Shown: positions 48,801-57,773 of the stretch, piece by piece
Layout of the letters: each line of letters begins with the position of its first letter
How positions within the stretch are numbered: the first letter of the stretch is position 1
NCBI RefSeq assembly: GCF_001425685.1
Contig: NZ_LMCY01000019.1
Location: 171,772-235,771, forward strand
Direction: 5' to 3'
DNA: 64,000 bases
Source of the DNA: Massilia sp. Root335
GTDB lineage: Bacteria > Pseudomonadota > Gammaproteobacteria > Burkholderiales > Burkholderiaceae_D
Program-made: the position numbers and the translations under genes
The notes under the pieces: generated by a model
What the model saw: the letters and a program-made list of their open reading frames with translations, nothing else
Databases searched by the model: none
Told to the model about the DNA's origin: nothing

Positions 48801-51800
48801 GGAGTTGCACAGGGCTATTACAACCGGCCTGAGTTGACTGCAGAGAAGTTCTTGTTGGATACGTTTTGCTCAATAGACGGGGCTCGGATGTACAGGTCAG
48901 GCGACCTTGGGCGGTGGCTGCCAGACGGTAACGTTGAGTTTTTAGGCCGAAATGATTACCAAGTGAAGATACATGGGTTCCGCCTTGAACTCGGTGAAGT
49001 CGAGGCCAAGTTGCTGGGCTGCCCCGGTGTGAGTGAGGCGGTAGCAGTTGCGCGAGAAGATAAAGCAGGCGATAAGCAACTGGTTGCGTATGTCACGTGT
49101 AAAGACAATGCACACATCTCAGCAGCCACGCTACATGACGCGTTGGCACTCGTGTTGCCAGACTATATGGTGCCCAGCGCATTCGTAATACTTACGGAGT
49201 TCCCGCTGACGCCGAATGGAAAGCTAGATCGCAGGGCGTTGCCAGCACCGAATCAGGCTGCGTTCGTGATAAGAGAATATGTGCCACCGATCGGCGCTGT
49301 AGAGAGCGAGGTCGCCTCAGTATGGGGAGAGCTCCTGCGGTTAGAACGCGTTGGAAGGCACGATCACTTCTTCGATCTCGGCGGCCACTCACTCCTGTCA
49401 GTTCGAGTCATATCACGCTTAAGGCAGAGTCTGGGGGTGGACATCTCGTTGCGCGATGTTTTCGCCTTTCCGGTTATGCACAAACTTGCACAGGTCATTG
49501 CGGATCGGAAAAGTCTGCCCGATGACGAAATAGTCTCAGTTGATCGAAATCACCCGCTTCCGCTATCGCCGGCGCAGCGGCGCTTATGGTTCCTCGACCA
49601 ACTGGACCAGGCAGCAGGCACGGCTTATAACATACCCATTAGGCTTCGATTGGACGGTGAGTTGCACTTAAAGAGTTTGCAAGAGGCCTTGGATCGCTTA
49701 GTCGCAAGGCATGAAACGCTGCGCACACGCTATGTTAATACGAATGAAGACGTACATCAGGTAGTCGGACCGGAGACCACCGGTTTCAACCTTCTTTATC
49801 GTGATCTGAGCGCCTTGTCGACCGTTTGTCAAAATGAAGAGTTAGACTCAATCGGCAAGACCGATTTGGCAAAACGTTTCGACTTGGAAAACGGTCCCTT
49901 AATCCGCGGCCAATTGCTTCGCTTATCGGAAGCATCGCACGTGCTACTGATTACTCAACACCATATCGCGTCCGATGGCTGGTCTCTCAACATATTTCTT
50001 CAAGAGCTTGCTGCACTTTACGAAGCAAGAGAGAAAGGGACGAGCGAACTGCTGCCCAACCTGCGGATCCAGTACGCCGACTACGCGATTTGGCAACGTA
50101 AGCGTCTAGAAGGCGATGCATTGAAGGATCAGCAAAAATTTTGGTTAGACCGCTTAGCTGGCGGACCGGCAGTGTTGGACCTGCCGACCGATCGTCCGCG
50201 TCCACCAATTCAGTCGTATCGTGGCGGCTTCGTTGAGTTGTCACTGCCTGATGACCTAATCGCTGAGCTCAGGCGCTATAGCCTGCGTCACGACGTCACC
50301 TTGTTCATGACTTTGCTCACTGGATGGGCGGTGCTGATTTCGCATCTTTCAGGCGAGCGTGACCTCGTGATTGGGGTCCCAGTTGCAAATCGTTTGCGCG
50401 CCGAATGTGAAGTGTTGATCGGCCTTTTCGTCAACACTCTTCCCCTGCGCATACAAATAGACGAAAACTGGACCACTGCCGAATTTCTTTCACGGGTAAA
50501 GGACTTCACTACGGCAGCCTATGAAAATCAAGAGCTACCGTTCGAACAAATTGTTGAGTTATTGAATCCTCCACGTAGTCTCAGCTACAACCCGGTTTTC
50601 CAAGTCATGTTCTCCTTGGATAATTCGCTAGGTGGCGCAGGGTTAAGCGCAAACTTGCCGGACTTAACTATCCGCAGCTTGCCTCAAATCCAGGGAACAG
50701 CGAAATTCGATTTGACGTTAGCACTAGACGACCAAGGTGCGACAGTACGCGGGCATTTGGTGTTCGCAAGTGACCTGTTTGACCGCGCGACCGCTGAGCG
50801 TATAGCGAGTCAGTTTCAAGACATTTTGGTTGCCATGGTTGAGAATGAAAATCAGACATTGGACCGAATCAATGTTTTCACACCTAACGAGCTGAACTAC
50901 AGCGTTAACAAGGGTACAGGCGCTACACCGAGCGGCGAAAGTGGAAGGAAGAACTTAGGGCACACCTGGAGTGTCGATCAGACTACATATCCAAGGCACA
51001 AGCAAATTCACGAATTGTTTGAATACATTGCGGGTCACTCACCGGACGACATTGCAGTGGTTTGCCAAGACGAAAAGCTGAGGTATGGAGAAGTCAACGA
51101 GCGCGCTAATAGGCTAGCGCACTACTTAAGAAACCTCGGGGTTGACTCGGATAATCCAGTAGGATTATGCGTCGAAAGAGGTTTCGATATGATCATCGGC
51201 ATGTTAGCCATACTTAAGGCCGGAGGCGCTTACGTGCCACTTGACTCTGAGTATCCTCAACATCGTCTATCGTATATGATTGGCGACAGTGGCATTAAGG
51301 TAATTCTTACACAGGGAGCACTTAAAGAGAAAATTGGCGGTGCGCTTGAAGTCGAGCCTAATTCAGCGTGTGTGATGATTAGCCTCGATGCTGTCGAGTT
51401 TCAGAAGACGATCGCCAAATACTCGACACAAAATCCCGGAAATACACGAGAGAAATCGTCGAATAAACTAGCGTATGTAATTTATACATCAGGCTCGACC
51501 GGCGAACCTAAAGGAGTTATGGTCGAGCATAGCGGAGTCGTTCGCCTCGCGATTAAACCGTCATATGTCCAGTTAAATGATGACTCCGTATTCATTCAAC
51601 TTTCGTCCATATCGTTCGACGCGGCGACATTTGAAGTGTGGACTGCTTTACTTAACGGAGCTAGATTAGTTCTATATCCATATAAGAACATAGATATTAA
51701 CTTGGTAAACGAGCAGATAAGTAAGCATTCCGTCACGGTGGCCTGGTTTACCTCCGGACTCTTTGAGCAGTGGAGCTATCAATCGGCAACTTGCAATTCG

Positions 51801-54221
51801 CTGCGTACCGTTATCGCCGGGGGCGATGTCGTCAATCCACTTGCAGTCCGACGGGTGTACGCGCGGTTGCCGAGCGTCCTTGTGGTGAATGGATACGGCC
51901 CGACGGAAAACACGACCTTCACTTGTTGCTATCCCGTTCCCCGAACGTTCGACGATACGTCTCCACTGCCAATCGGAAAGCCAGTAGCCGGTACAAATAT
52001 CTACGTCGTCTCGAAGAATAACCAACTAGCACCGTTCGGCGTGCCAGGAGAATTATATGTTGGCGGAGACGGAGTCGCGCGAGGATATCTGAACAGGCCA
52101 GCCCTTACTGAAGCTTGCTTCGTCACAAATTCATTTTATGAAGCGGACAGGCAGATAGGAGACCAACGGCTATACAAGACGGGTGATCTTGTCCGTTATC
52201 TACACGACGGAAATTTGGAATATATCGGACGGTCGGACGACCAAGTTAAGATCCGCGGATTTAGGATCGAATTACGCGAGATAGAATTTCACCTCGCTCA
52301 ATATGGAGAAATACGCACGGCAGCGGTATTGGCTAGACAAGACGATTCCGGTGACAAAAAATTGGTCGCGTACGTCACTCTCACTAGCGTCATACATAAC
52401 GCTGGTCGCCACGATGTAGTCGGCAGGATCAAAAGCTATCTACAATCGCGTCTTCCAAACCATATGGTACCGGGCTTCTATATGATCTTGGACGAGCTGC
52501 CGTTGACGCCGAACGGGAAGGTAGACCGTAAGGCATTACCTAAACCGGATCATACAACGGTGTTAAGGCAGAGATATGAAGCGCCTGTTGGTGCGATCGA
52601 ACTTGAGGTAGCGTTAGTCTGGCAAGAATTGCTGTGTATCGGGCACATTGGACGCAACGATCATTTTTTCGAACTGGGCGGACATTCTCTTTTAGCGTTT
52701 CGCGTAATCTCCCGCCTGGCACAACGGTTGGGAGTAACAGTATCTGTAAAAGATCTATTCGCGAACCCAATCTTAGAATTCTTCGCGCGTACGATAGCTG
52801 AACATAAAAATTCATTGGAACTGAAAATTTTAGGGGCTGAAAGAGCCCAGCCAATTCCGTTATCTTCAGCTCAGCAAAGAATGTGGTTCTTACATCATTT
52901 AGACACGGCGGCTAGCGTTGCGTATCACATGCCGGCTGCACTACGCCTACGGGGGCGGCTCAATATTATGGCGCTGAAGAGCGCGCTCGATTCGTTAGTC
53001 GCACGTCACGAAATGTTGCGGACAACTTTTGTTAATGACTGCGGGAATGTCCAGCAAATAATTGGTGAGCACAACAGCGGGTTCAATTTAAGCGTAGTCG
53101 ATCTAACGTCGCTGTCGCCTCAACAAATAGAGGCCAAGGCGTCTGAAATTATGAACGACGAGGCAACGCGCCCATTTGATTTTGAAAAGGAATCAATGGT
53201 TCGCGGTAGGTTGTTAATTATGTCAAAAAACGAACATATTTTTTTGATTACTCATCACCACATCATATCCGACGGATGGTCGATAGCGGTGTTAAAGGAA
53301 GAGCTGTCGACCTTATATGATGCTTTTTGCAGAGGCAACACCGTATCTATGGCTTCACTGCCACTCCAATACGCCGACTACGCGATCTGGCAGCACAACT
53401 GGCTTCAAACTGAAGCTCCACGTCGACAGCTCGACTTCTGGAAATCTTATCTGGAAGGCGCGCCAGATCTGCTGAAACTTCCGACTGATCGCGTGCGGCC
53501 TAAAATCCAGCGTTATCGGGGCGGAGTGATCGATCTCCTGGTAACCCGGGAACTAACAGAAAATCTTCGAGACGTCAGTAGGCGTTATGGCGTTACGTTA
53601 TTCACAACGTTATTGGCCGCATGGTCTATTCTCATGTCGAAGTTAAGTGGACAGGACGATATAGTCACGGGTGTTCCCGTTGCAAACCGACCGACAGTTG
53701 ATTTGGAGCCACTAATCGGGTTTTTCGTAAACACGCTGGCGATACGTGTGTTTCTGGGCGGCGATCCAAAAGTAAGCGATCTGTTGGAGGGCGTCGGTGT
53801 AGTGGCGTCAGAAGCATTTTCGAATCAAGATATTCCGTTCGAAAAGGTAGTGGAGGCGATTCGGCCCACACGCAACCTAACCTATAGCCCTATCTTTCAA
53901 ACGATGTTAACGATGAATAACGTGTTACACACTGTTCAGTTCACGCTAGGGAACATAGAAGTAAGGGAAATTGTACAGACACATGGGACATCCAAATTTG
54001 ATCTTTACTTAGGTCTAACGGAGACTCCAAATTCTATCGAAGGCAGGCTCGAATACGACAGCGATTTATTTAGTGATGAAACGGCTAAACGGTTCGCCAG
54101 ATACTATCAAGAAGTGCTTTCGCAAATTGCAAGCGAGCCCGGCGCGCGGCTGGGTGAGATAGAACTGATTTCTCGAACTGAAATCAACTCGGCCTTAGAG
54201 TCATTTAACGAAAAGCTTTAA
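42882..54221 (+). CDS. NRPS 1: (T)-C-A-T-C-A-T-C-A-T-C
   Basis: Nonribosomal peptide synthetase, 3779 residues. Domains: N-terminal carrier-like domain with broken site LGGNAES (~46); C1 (HHIAVDG ~235); A1 (YTSGSTG ~713); T1 (LGGHSL ~1103); C2 (HHIVSDG ~1295); A2 (~1773); T2 (~2168); C3 (HHIASDG ~2361); A3 (~2868); T3 (~3268); and a C-terminal C4 (HHIISDG ~3460) without its own A domain. Codes read by hand: A1 DIFIIGAVVK (unassigned); A2 DLEHNTTISK, near the diaminobutyrate code I recall for syringomycin-type NRPSs; A3 DAFWIGGTFK, the classic valine code. No epimerase or thioesterase is seen. The ATG at 42882 is preferred over the GTG at 42828. Confidence 0.93.
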   Translation: MDGNNQIETTSPVGAVETSIAAVWRQVLCLSNIGRNNSFSELGGNAESAKQAATQINRLFQVNLSAGLIAGANSLSELAKIIRIHQKHRLTPIRKVSRDIASDLSLSQQRLWFLSQLDNASRAYNVPVAVRLKGYLNTRALNDAICHCIERHEILRTQIVEVSGVGLQRVLPDFGGFELQCIDFTQEETSDNIQHRLDAQMVEEAAAPFDLETHSPIRGKLMKIADDDHILMLTLHHIAVDGRSMSLLKQEISQLYLAFSTGAASPLRPLQIQYVDYAVWQRQWLTKGGLASQLNYWRDVLANAPPVLELPTDHVRPSKQDFHGRSIAVEFDSTLSARLRSLSKSCGVSLFMTVLTGWAIVLAKISGQSDIVIGVPVANRQRPETEDMIGLFVNTIPLRIVLPKRKAIAELLVSVREAMLDASENQDVPLDQIVESVNPNRSPGISPLFQVAFGWKDGQGVPITFPGVEVTEIEIEDRTAKFDLTLELEESAKGIAGTLNYACALFDAETIRRHISYLRQTLTIMAADQQHLVDNVSLLTDSERHTVLEKFNSTAIDFLRKDCVHQLFEEQVSTSPNNVALVFCEQQLTYKELNAKSNELAYRLIAAGIGPGQTVALFFERGMESIVSMLAALKAGSAYVPIDSTYPIERIANILDDSKPAVLLTHGLLRDRVLSIDTRVLIVDLDTEPVSSHWDNNPVVPGLSSSSLAYVIYTSGSTGQPKGVMIEHRGVTNLALTQRQLCNIGLASRMLQAGSLSFDISVFECMVALCNGARLYLATTEQLRPGEPLKRTLQHNRITHTILTPSTVAALGSPVGLPFLEVLIMGGEICPPELARRWGKATKVFNAYGPTEITVVASMYDCNAHTAREISTVPIGTPISNTRIYILDGAGKPVPIGTVGELYVGGAGVARGYLNRTDLTAERFPSDPFSNEANAVLYKTGDLARWLSSGVLEYIGRNDQQIKLRGFRIELSEVESKIAAIGGIRDCAVILRDDFVGEKRMVAYVCLENGADISPLSIRTCLLATLPDYMVPSSFVTLESLPLNVNGKLDRQALPAPDEVDYAIQRYVAPSTPEEEILIRIYRDVLRINAVGANDSFFALGGHSLQATRLAARIREEFSVELPVQVVFETPVVRPLAERLKALQASEQGTLVPPLTAQLRETRSPASYAQERLWFLDQLHSENAAYNVSIAFRLEGKLDIVALKGALALLIERHETLRTRFESTSGECFQVTEDIDRFVLSSVDLTRIPIMMRQGEALRIMKDESTKRFDLSSAPLFRACAIKVDEFDHVLVMTTHHIVSDGWSLDILLSEFSALYSAFREGRRSPLPPLSVQYADYAIWQRSWLKGEVLKTQLAYWKQQLAGSPPALELPTDFPRPPISSNRGAVISFAISKDATLELTMLAKRESATLYMVMLAAFQALLSRWSRQEDIVVGSPIAGRTVQATEGLIGFFVNTLAIRLNLSGKPSFVELLARTRKAVIAAQHHQDVPFERVIQELDVDRNLSRHPLFQVMFAFQNISTVSMQLSGLTVSKLATQQKAVKFDLSMNITETDFGLRGELEYSTELFDSNTMERFLEHFKNLIEGIVADPYRCVERFSLLSSLERSRVLKEFNSTVSPYPADKCVHQLFEEQVSRAPEADAVVFEGRSLTYKELNIKANQLAHHLISIGVKSNDRVGLYVERGVTMITALLGILKAGAVYVPLDPNYAIDRLSFMIDDCNPSVLLVQENLVDRLPVNNTTKVVINADSSFSGNASNNPDVKRVPVTPEDLAYIIYTSGSTGNPKGVMVQHRSLVNYTCDAIKWFTLTQKDVVLQQNSLNFDLSLEEIFPALLSGATLAPTAELFGTNEYQSLAPTVVHLTAAHWHQLVSKWQQSTLSAYTDLGNVRLVNVTGDLLAVGMVELWERVRPKHVVLINTYGPTETTISCTASYVRTKGGSRRYNVGKLFANSSIYILDQNAEPTPIGVIGEIYIGGPGVAQGYYNRPELTAEKFLLDTFCSIDGARMYRSGDLGRWLPDGNVEFLGRNDYQVKIHGFRLELGEVEAKLLGCPGVSEAVAVAREDKAGDKQLVAYVTCKDNAHISAATLHDALALVLPDYMVPSAFVILTEFPLTPNGKLDRRALPAPNQAAFVIREYVPPIGAVESEVASVWGELLRLERVGRHDHFFDLGGHSLLSVRVISRLRQSLGVDISLRDVFAFPVMHKLAQVIADRKSLPDDEIVSVDRNHPLPLSPAQRRLWFLDQLDQAAGTAYNIPIRLRLDGELHLKSLQEALDRLVARHETLRTRYVNTNEDVHQVVGPETTGFNLLYRDLSALSTVCQNEELDSIGKTDLAKRFDLENGPLIRGQLLRLSEASHVLLITQHHIASDGWSLNIFLQELAALYEAREKGTSELLPNLRIQYADYAIWQRKRLEGDALKDQQKFWLDRLAGGPAVLDLPTDRPRPPIQSYRGGFVELSLPDDLIAELRRYSLRHDVTLFMTLLTGWAVLISHLSGERDLVIGVPVANRLRAECEVLIGLFVNTLPLRIQIDENWTTAEFLSRVKDFTTAAYENQELPFEQIVELLNPPRSLSYNPVFQVMFSLDNSLGGAGLSANLPDLTIRSLPQIQGTAKFDLTLALDDQGATVRGHLVFASDLFDRATAERIASQFQDILVAMVENENQTLDRINVFTPNELNYSVNKGTGATPSGESGRKNLGHTWSVDQTTYPRHKQIHELFEYIAGHSPDDIAVVCQDEKLRYGEVNERANRLAHYLRNLGVDSDNPVGLCVERGFDMIIGMLAILKAGGAYVPLDSEYPQHRLSYMIGDSGIKVILTQGALKEKIGGALEVEPNSACVMISLDAVEFQKTIAKYSTQNPGNTREKSSNKLAYVIYTSGSTGEPKGVMVEHSGVVRLAIKPSYVQLNDDSVFIQLSSISFDAATFEVWTALLNGARLVLYPYKNIDINLVNEQISKHSVTVAWFTSGLFEQWSYQSATCNSLRTVIAGGDVVNPLAVRRVYARLPSVLVVNGYGPTENTTFTCCYPVPRTFDDTSPLPIGKPVAGTNIYVVSKNNQLAPFGVPGELYVGGDGVARGYLNRPALTEACFVTNSFYEADRQIGDQRLYKTGDLVRYLHDGNLEYIGRSDDQVKIRGFRIELREIEFHLAQYGEIRTAAVLARQDDSGDKKLVAYVTLTSVIHNAGRHDVVGRIKSYLQSRLPNHMVPGFYMILDELPLTPNGKVDRKALPKPDHTTVLRQRYEAPVGAIELEVALVWQELLCIGHIGRNDHFFELGGHSLLAFRVISRLAQRLGVTVSVKDLFANPILEFFARTIAEHKNSLELKILGAERAQPIPLSSAQQRMWFLHHLDTAASVAYHMPAALRLRGRLNIMALKSALDSLVARHEMLRTTFVNDCGNVQQIIGEHNSGFNLSVVDLTSLSPQQIEAKASEIMNDEATRPFDFEKESMVRGRLLIMSKNEHIFLITHHHIISDGWSIAVLKEELSTLYDAFCRGNTVSMASLPLQYADYAIWQHNWLQTEAPRRQLDFWKSYLEGAPDLLKLPTDRVRPKIQRYRGGVIDLLVTRELTENLRDVSRRYGVTLFTTLLAAWSILMSKLSGQDDIVTGVPVANRPTVDLEPLIGFFVNTLAIRVFLGGDPKVSDLLEGVGVVASEAFSNQDIPFEKVVEAIRPTRNLTYSPIFQTMLTMNNVLHTVQFTLGNIEVREIVQTHGTSKFDLYLGLTETPNSIEGRLEYDSDLFSDETAKRFARYYQEVLSQIASEPGARLGEIELISRTEINSALESFNEKL

Positions 54222-54247
54222 TTTAAAAATATTTATCGGAGGTAGGG

Positions 54248-57200
54248 ATGGGCGGCAGAAATGACGATCTACTGAGTAGATATCGCCAGGCGATCTTGGC
54301 AAGTGAGAAAAGGTACACCCAAGGCGATAAGAATGCTATCCGCAGATACGTCCCTATCGTTCCTGTCGACCGAGCCGGACCGCTGCCACTGTCGAAGGGG
54401 CAACAACGGCTGTGGTTTCTTGATAAATTAGGTCAGGCCGCCCGAGTTGCATATCATGTAAGTGCCGGGATGAGTTTACGTGGACGTCTGAATTGCAAAG
54501 CGTTGAAAGAGGCGCTCGACAGAATCTTAGATCGTCATGAGATATTGCGTACTACATTTACGCTAATTGATGGGATCCCGACGCAAATAATCGGACCGAT
54601 GCGGAGCGGTTTCCACTTGCGCACTCATGACCTTTGTAGCTTATCAGAGACCGAGCAAGAACTTGCGGCGCAAGAGATTATCGACGAAGACAGGGTGCAG
54701 CCGTTCGATCTGTCAATCGGACCTTTGATTCGTGGCATATTAATTAAGTTCTCGGAACATCGCCACATACTATTTATCTGCGCACATCATATAGTTATTG
54801 ATGCTTGGTCCGGTGGAGTACTGATGACTGAGCTTTCAGCGCTCTACGGTGCATTTAACACCGGACTACCTGATCCGTTGCCGCCTTTAAAAATTCAATA
54901 TGCAGACTTTGCAGTATGGCAGAATGAAAGAATTCAAGACGACCTTTTACAGAAGCAACTCGAGTTTTGGACAGCACATCTGAGCGGTGCGCCTGTACTT
55001 CTGGAGCTACCTGCCGACCGGTCGCGTCCCGAGACCCAAAGTTATAAAGGGAGTGTCGTCGTTTTTTCTTTTTCCAAAACTTTGACTTCCGAACTCCGAC
55101 GCTTGAGTAAGCGGCACGACGTAACCTTATTTACAGCAATCCTCGCAGGATGGTCAATCTTGCTTTCAAGGTTAAGCGGTCAGAAAGACATCGTGACAGG
55201 TGTGCCAGTCGCGAACCGACAGCGCGCCGAGCTCGAGCCGCTGATCGGTTTTTTCGTGAATACATTGGCATTACGCGTACAACTTCACGATGACCCAACC
55301 GTGTCCAAACTTTTGACACGAGTCCGATCGATTACGTATGACGCTTACTCGAATCAGGATATTCCGTTCGAGCTTGTTGTCGAAGCGCTTAATCCACCGC
55401 GCAGCATGGCGCATAGCCCAATTTTCCAAGTCATGCTTGCAATGGAAAACGTACCACGTGAGCCCTTTACACTTCCAGAACTTGAAGCAAGCAGCGTTCT
55501 AGATGATCGCGGAGTTCCTCAATTTGATATATCTCTGTCATTGAGCGAAAAGGGCGAGGAGATAAAAGGGCATCTTGTATTTGCTAGCGACTTGTTCGAT
55601 AAAGAAACGGTCGAGAGAATCTGCGAACAGCTTGAAACTGTTTTGCTCGCAATGGCAAACGACGACAGCCGGCGAGTTAGCGAAATACCGATTTTGCCTA
55701 TCAAAGAACGGCAGAGAATTTTGTTCGACTTTAACGATACTACGAAGACTATACCAAATGATCTGTCGATTTATGAACTGTTCCAAGATCAGGTCAGAAG
55801 GCACTCGAAGACGATTGCTGTACTCGACGACGAAAAGCAGCTCAGCTACTTCGAACTTAACGACCGTTCGAACCAATTGGCGAGATATTTGATCAAGCAA
55901 GGCATTCAGCCGGACGACCGCGTGGCGGTCTGTATGCGCCAGGGTGTTGACTTGGTGGTGGGCCTTTTAGCGATTTTGAAGGCCGGAGGAGCTTACGTTC
56001 CGGTAGATCCTTGCTATCCAAGTGAACGTATTCGACACATGATCGAGGATGCGCAGCCAAAACATATGTTGACGAACACCGAGTTTGTGCCGCAACTCAG
56101 TGACGCCTTGCCGACATTTTTGTTCGATGATTTTGCGTGTCAGGTTGCATTATCAAAATACTCAAGAGATAACATCGAAATTTGCGAATCTAAATTTAGA
56201 CCGGCTCCAACAAATTTGGCGTTTGTTTTATTCACATCTGGGTCAACCGGACGGCCAAAAGGCGTCGGATTAGAAATTAGAAGCGTGGTGCACTACTTAG
56301 TATGGGCGGCCCAGTATTACAAAATTAGAGAGGAATCCGTCTGTCCGATCACGACGTCGATGTCTTTCGACGGAATCATAATGAGCGTACTGCTGCCGCT
56401 TCTTTCTGGCGCAACAGTTTATTTCCCGTCGGAGCCGATAGACGCCTTGGTGACCGGGGCAAATTCGAAAAAGCCGTTTGGCTTTATGAATACTACCAAT
56501 AGTCAGCTCAGCGTCGTGTTATCGAAGATTCCTCAAGAAAACTTGCCTTACCTAAGCGAGGTCATAGCTGTCGGCGGAGAATTACTTAGCGAATTGACTC
56601 TGCAGGCGTTCCGTAAATATGAAATCAAGCCGCGGCTCATCAATGATTACGGACCGACCGAGACTACCGTGTCAAGCACGGTTTTTGACGTGTTTAGTGA
56701 AGCTCCGCGTAGTGACGGATACGTTCATGTAGGGCGGCCGATTTGGAATACTCGAATCTATATTTTAGATGCAAGGCGTCAACCAGTTCCGATTGGTGTA
56801 GTCGGTGATGTCTTTATTGGTGGCGCAGGATTGGCAAGAGGATATTTCAATCGTAATGACTTGACAGCTGAGCGATTCGTAGAGGACCCATTTTCTTTCG
56901 AAAAAAACGCTCGTATGTATCTCACTGGCGACGTCGGAAGATGGTTGCCTGACGGTAACCTGGAAATCCTCGGACGCAATGATTTTCAGGTGAAAATACG
57001 CGGATTTAGGGTGGAGTTAGGCGAAATCGAGTCGCATTTACTTAAAAACCAGGCTATAAAACAGGCGGTTGTTTTTCCTCGCGATGATGGACTCGAGCAC
57101 AAGCGGCTTGTTGCCTATATTGTATTGCAACCCCATCTCAAGCTTGGGTCAAGCCAAGATCATGTCGAAAACATGTCTTGTCTTGATCATGCCGTGATGT

Positions 57201-57661
57201 CCGTACAAGAACACGGATGTAGTTGCGATCATTCGTTCGCGTCAAATTCCCCCAGCGACTTGATCGCTAGCATTCGTTCCAGTCTTCTGACTGCGTTGCC
57301 TGAATATATGGTGCCTTCAGCGTACGTCATCCTTGATGAATTGCCACTAACGTCAAACGGAAAGGTCAACTGGAAAGCACTGCCGGCACCGGGGCGGTCG
57401 TCGATAATTACAAGAAATTATGAAGCTCCCATAGGCGAAACGGAGCGAGCCATTGCCACGATATGGAAAAACCTCCTGGGTTTAGAGCGCATAGGAAGGC
57501 ACGACACGTTCTTCGAACTGGGCGGCCATTCTCTATTGGCGGTGCGGATGATTTCTGTCATCAGAAACAATTTAGGGGTCGATCTCGTTTTGCGAGACCT
57601 CTTCCGGCAGCCAACCGTTCGGGGACTCGCTCAAAAGGTTCTCGATAAGGAAGCAGTTTAG
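54248..57661 (+). CDS. NRPS 2: C-A-T with Cys/His-rich insert
   Basis: Single-module synthetase, 1137 residues, with GGAGG before the ATG. The C domain (~40-470) has HHIVIDA, i.e. the last Gly of HHxxxDG is Ala. A domain: FTSGSTG ~662, YGPTETT ~803; the code read by eye, DGMNIVDVSK, is unassigned. T domain: LGGHSLL ~1092. Between the A-domain core and its C-terminal subdomain a ~35-residue insert contains three Cys and three His (residues ~974-998, around CLDH and HGCSCDH). It follows C4 of NRPS 1, so two condensation domains meet at the protein junction. No release domain. Confidence 0.92.
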   Translation: MGGRNDDLLSRYRQAILASEKRYTQGDKNAIRRYVPIVPVDRAGPLPLSKGQQRLWFLDKLGQAARVAYHVSAGMSLRGRLNCKALKEALDRILDRHEILRTTFTLIDGIPTQIIGPMRSGFHLRTHDLCSLSETEQELAAQEIIDEDRVQPFDLSIGPLIRGILIKFSEHRHILFICAHHIVIDAWSGGVLMTELSALYGAFNTGLPDPLPPLKIQYADFAVWQNERIQDDLLQKQLEFWTAHLSGAPVLLELPADRSRPETQSYKGSVVVFSFSKTLTSELRRLSKRHDVTLFTAILAGWSILLSRLSGQKDIVTGVPVANRQRAELEPLIGFFVNTLALRVQLHDDPTVSKLLTRVRSITYDAYSNQDIPFELVVEALNPPRSMAHSPIFQVMLAMENVPREPFTLPELEASSVLDDRGVPQFDISLSLSEKGEEIKGHLVFASDLFDKETVERICEQLETVLLAMANDDSRRVSEIPILPIKERQRILFDFNDTTKTIPNDLSIYELFQDQVRRHSKTIAVLDDEKQLSYFELNDRSNQLARYLIKQGIQPDDRVAVCMRQGVDLVVGLLAILKAGGAYVPVDPCYPSERIRHMIEDAQPKHMLTNTEFVPQLSDALPTFLFDDFACQVALSKYSRDNIEICESKFRPAPTNLAFVLFTSGSTGRPKGVGLEIRSVVHYLVWAAQYYKIREESVCPITTSMSFDGIIMSVLLPLLSGATVYFPSEPIDALVTGANSKKPFGFMNTTNSQLSVVLSKIPQENLPYLSEVIAVGGELLSELTLQAFRKYEIKPRLINDYGPTETTVSSTVFDVFSEAPRSDGYVHVGRPIWNTRIYILDARRQPVPIGVVGDVFIGGAGLARGYFNRNDLTAERFVEDPFSFEKNARMYLTGDVGRWLPDGNLEILGRNDFQVKIRGFRVELGEIESHLLKNQAIKQAVVFPRDDGLEHKRLVAYIVLQPHLKLGSSQDHVENMSCLDHAVMSVQEHGCSCDHSFASNSPSDLIASIRSSLLTALPEYMVPSAYVILDELPLTSNGKVNWKALPAPGRSSIITRNYEAPIGETERAIATIWKNLLGLERIGRHDTFFELGGHSLLAVRMISVIRNNLGVDLVLRDLFRQPTVRGLAQKVLDKEAV

Positions 57662-57773
57662 ACTGAATGCTGGTCTCGACGTCGCCGCTGAGAAACTGCC
57701 TGACCGCCGAGCCTTTGACCGGAACAGCTTGGCGCATTCAAGAGCGGCGAATTACTTGACGTAAAAATAGAGG

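Noticed and set aside
52858..54221. C-terminal domain of NRPS 1 as an epimerisation domain
   Set aside because: The start motif and the HHHIISDGWS context match condensation domains rather than epimerases.
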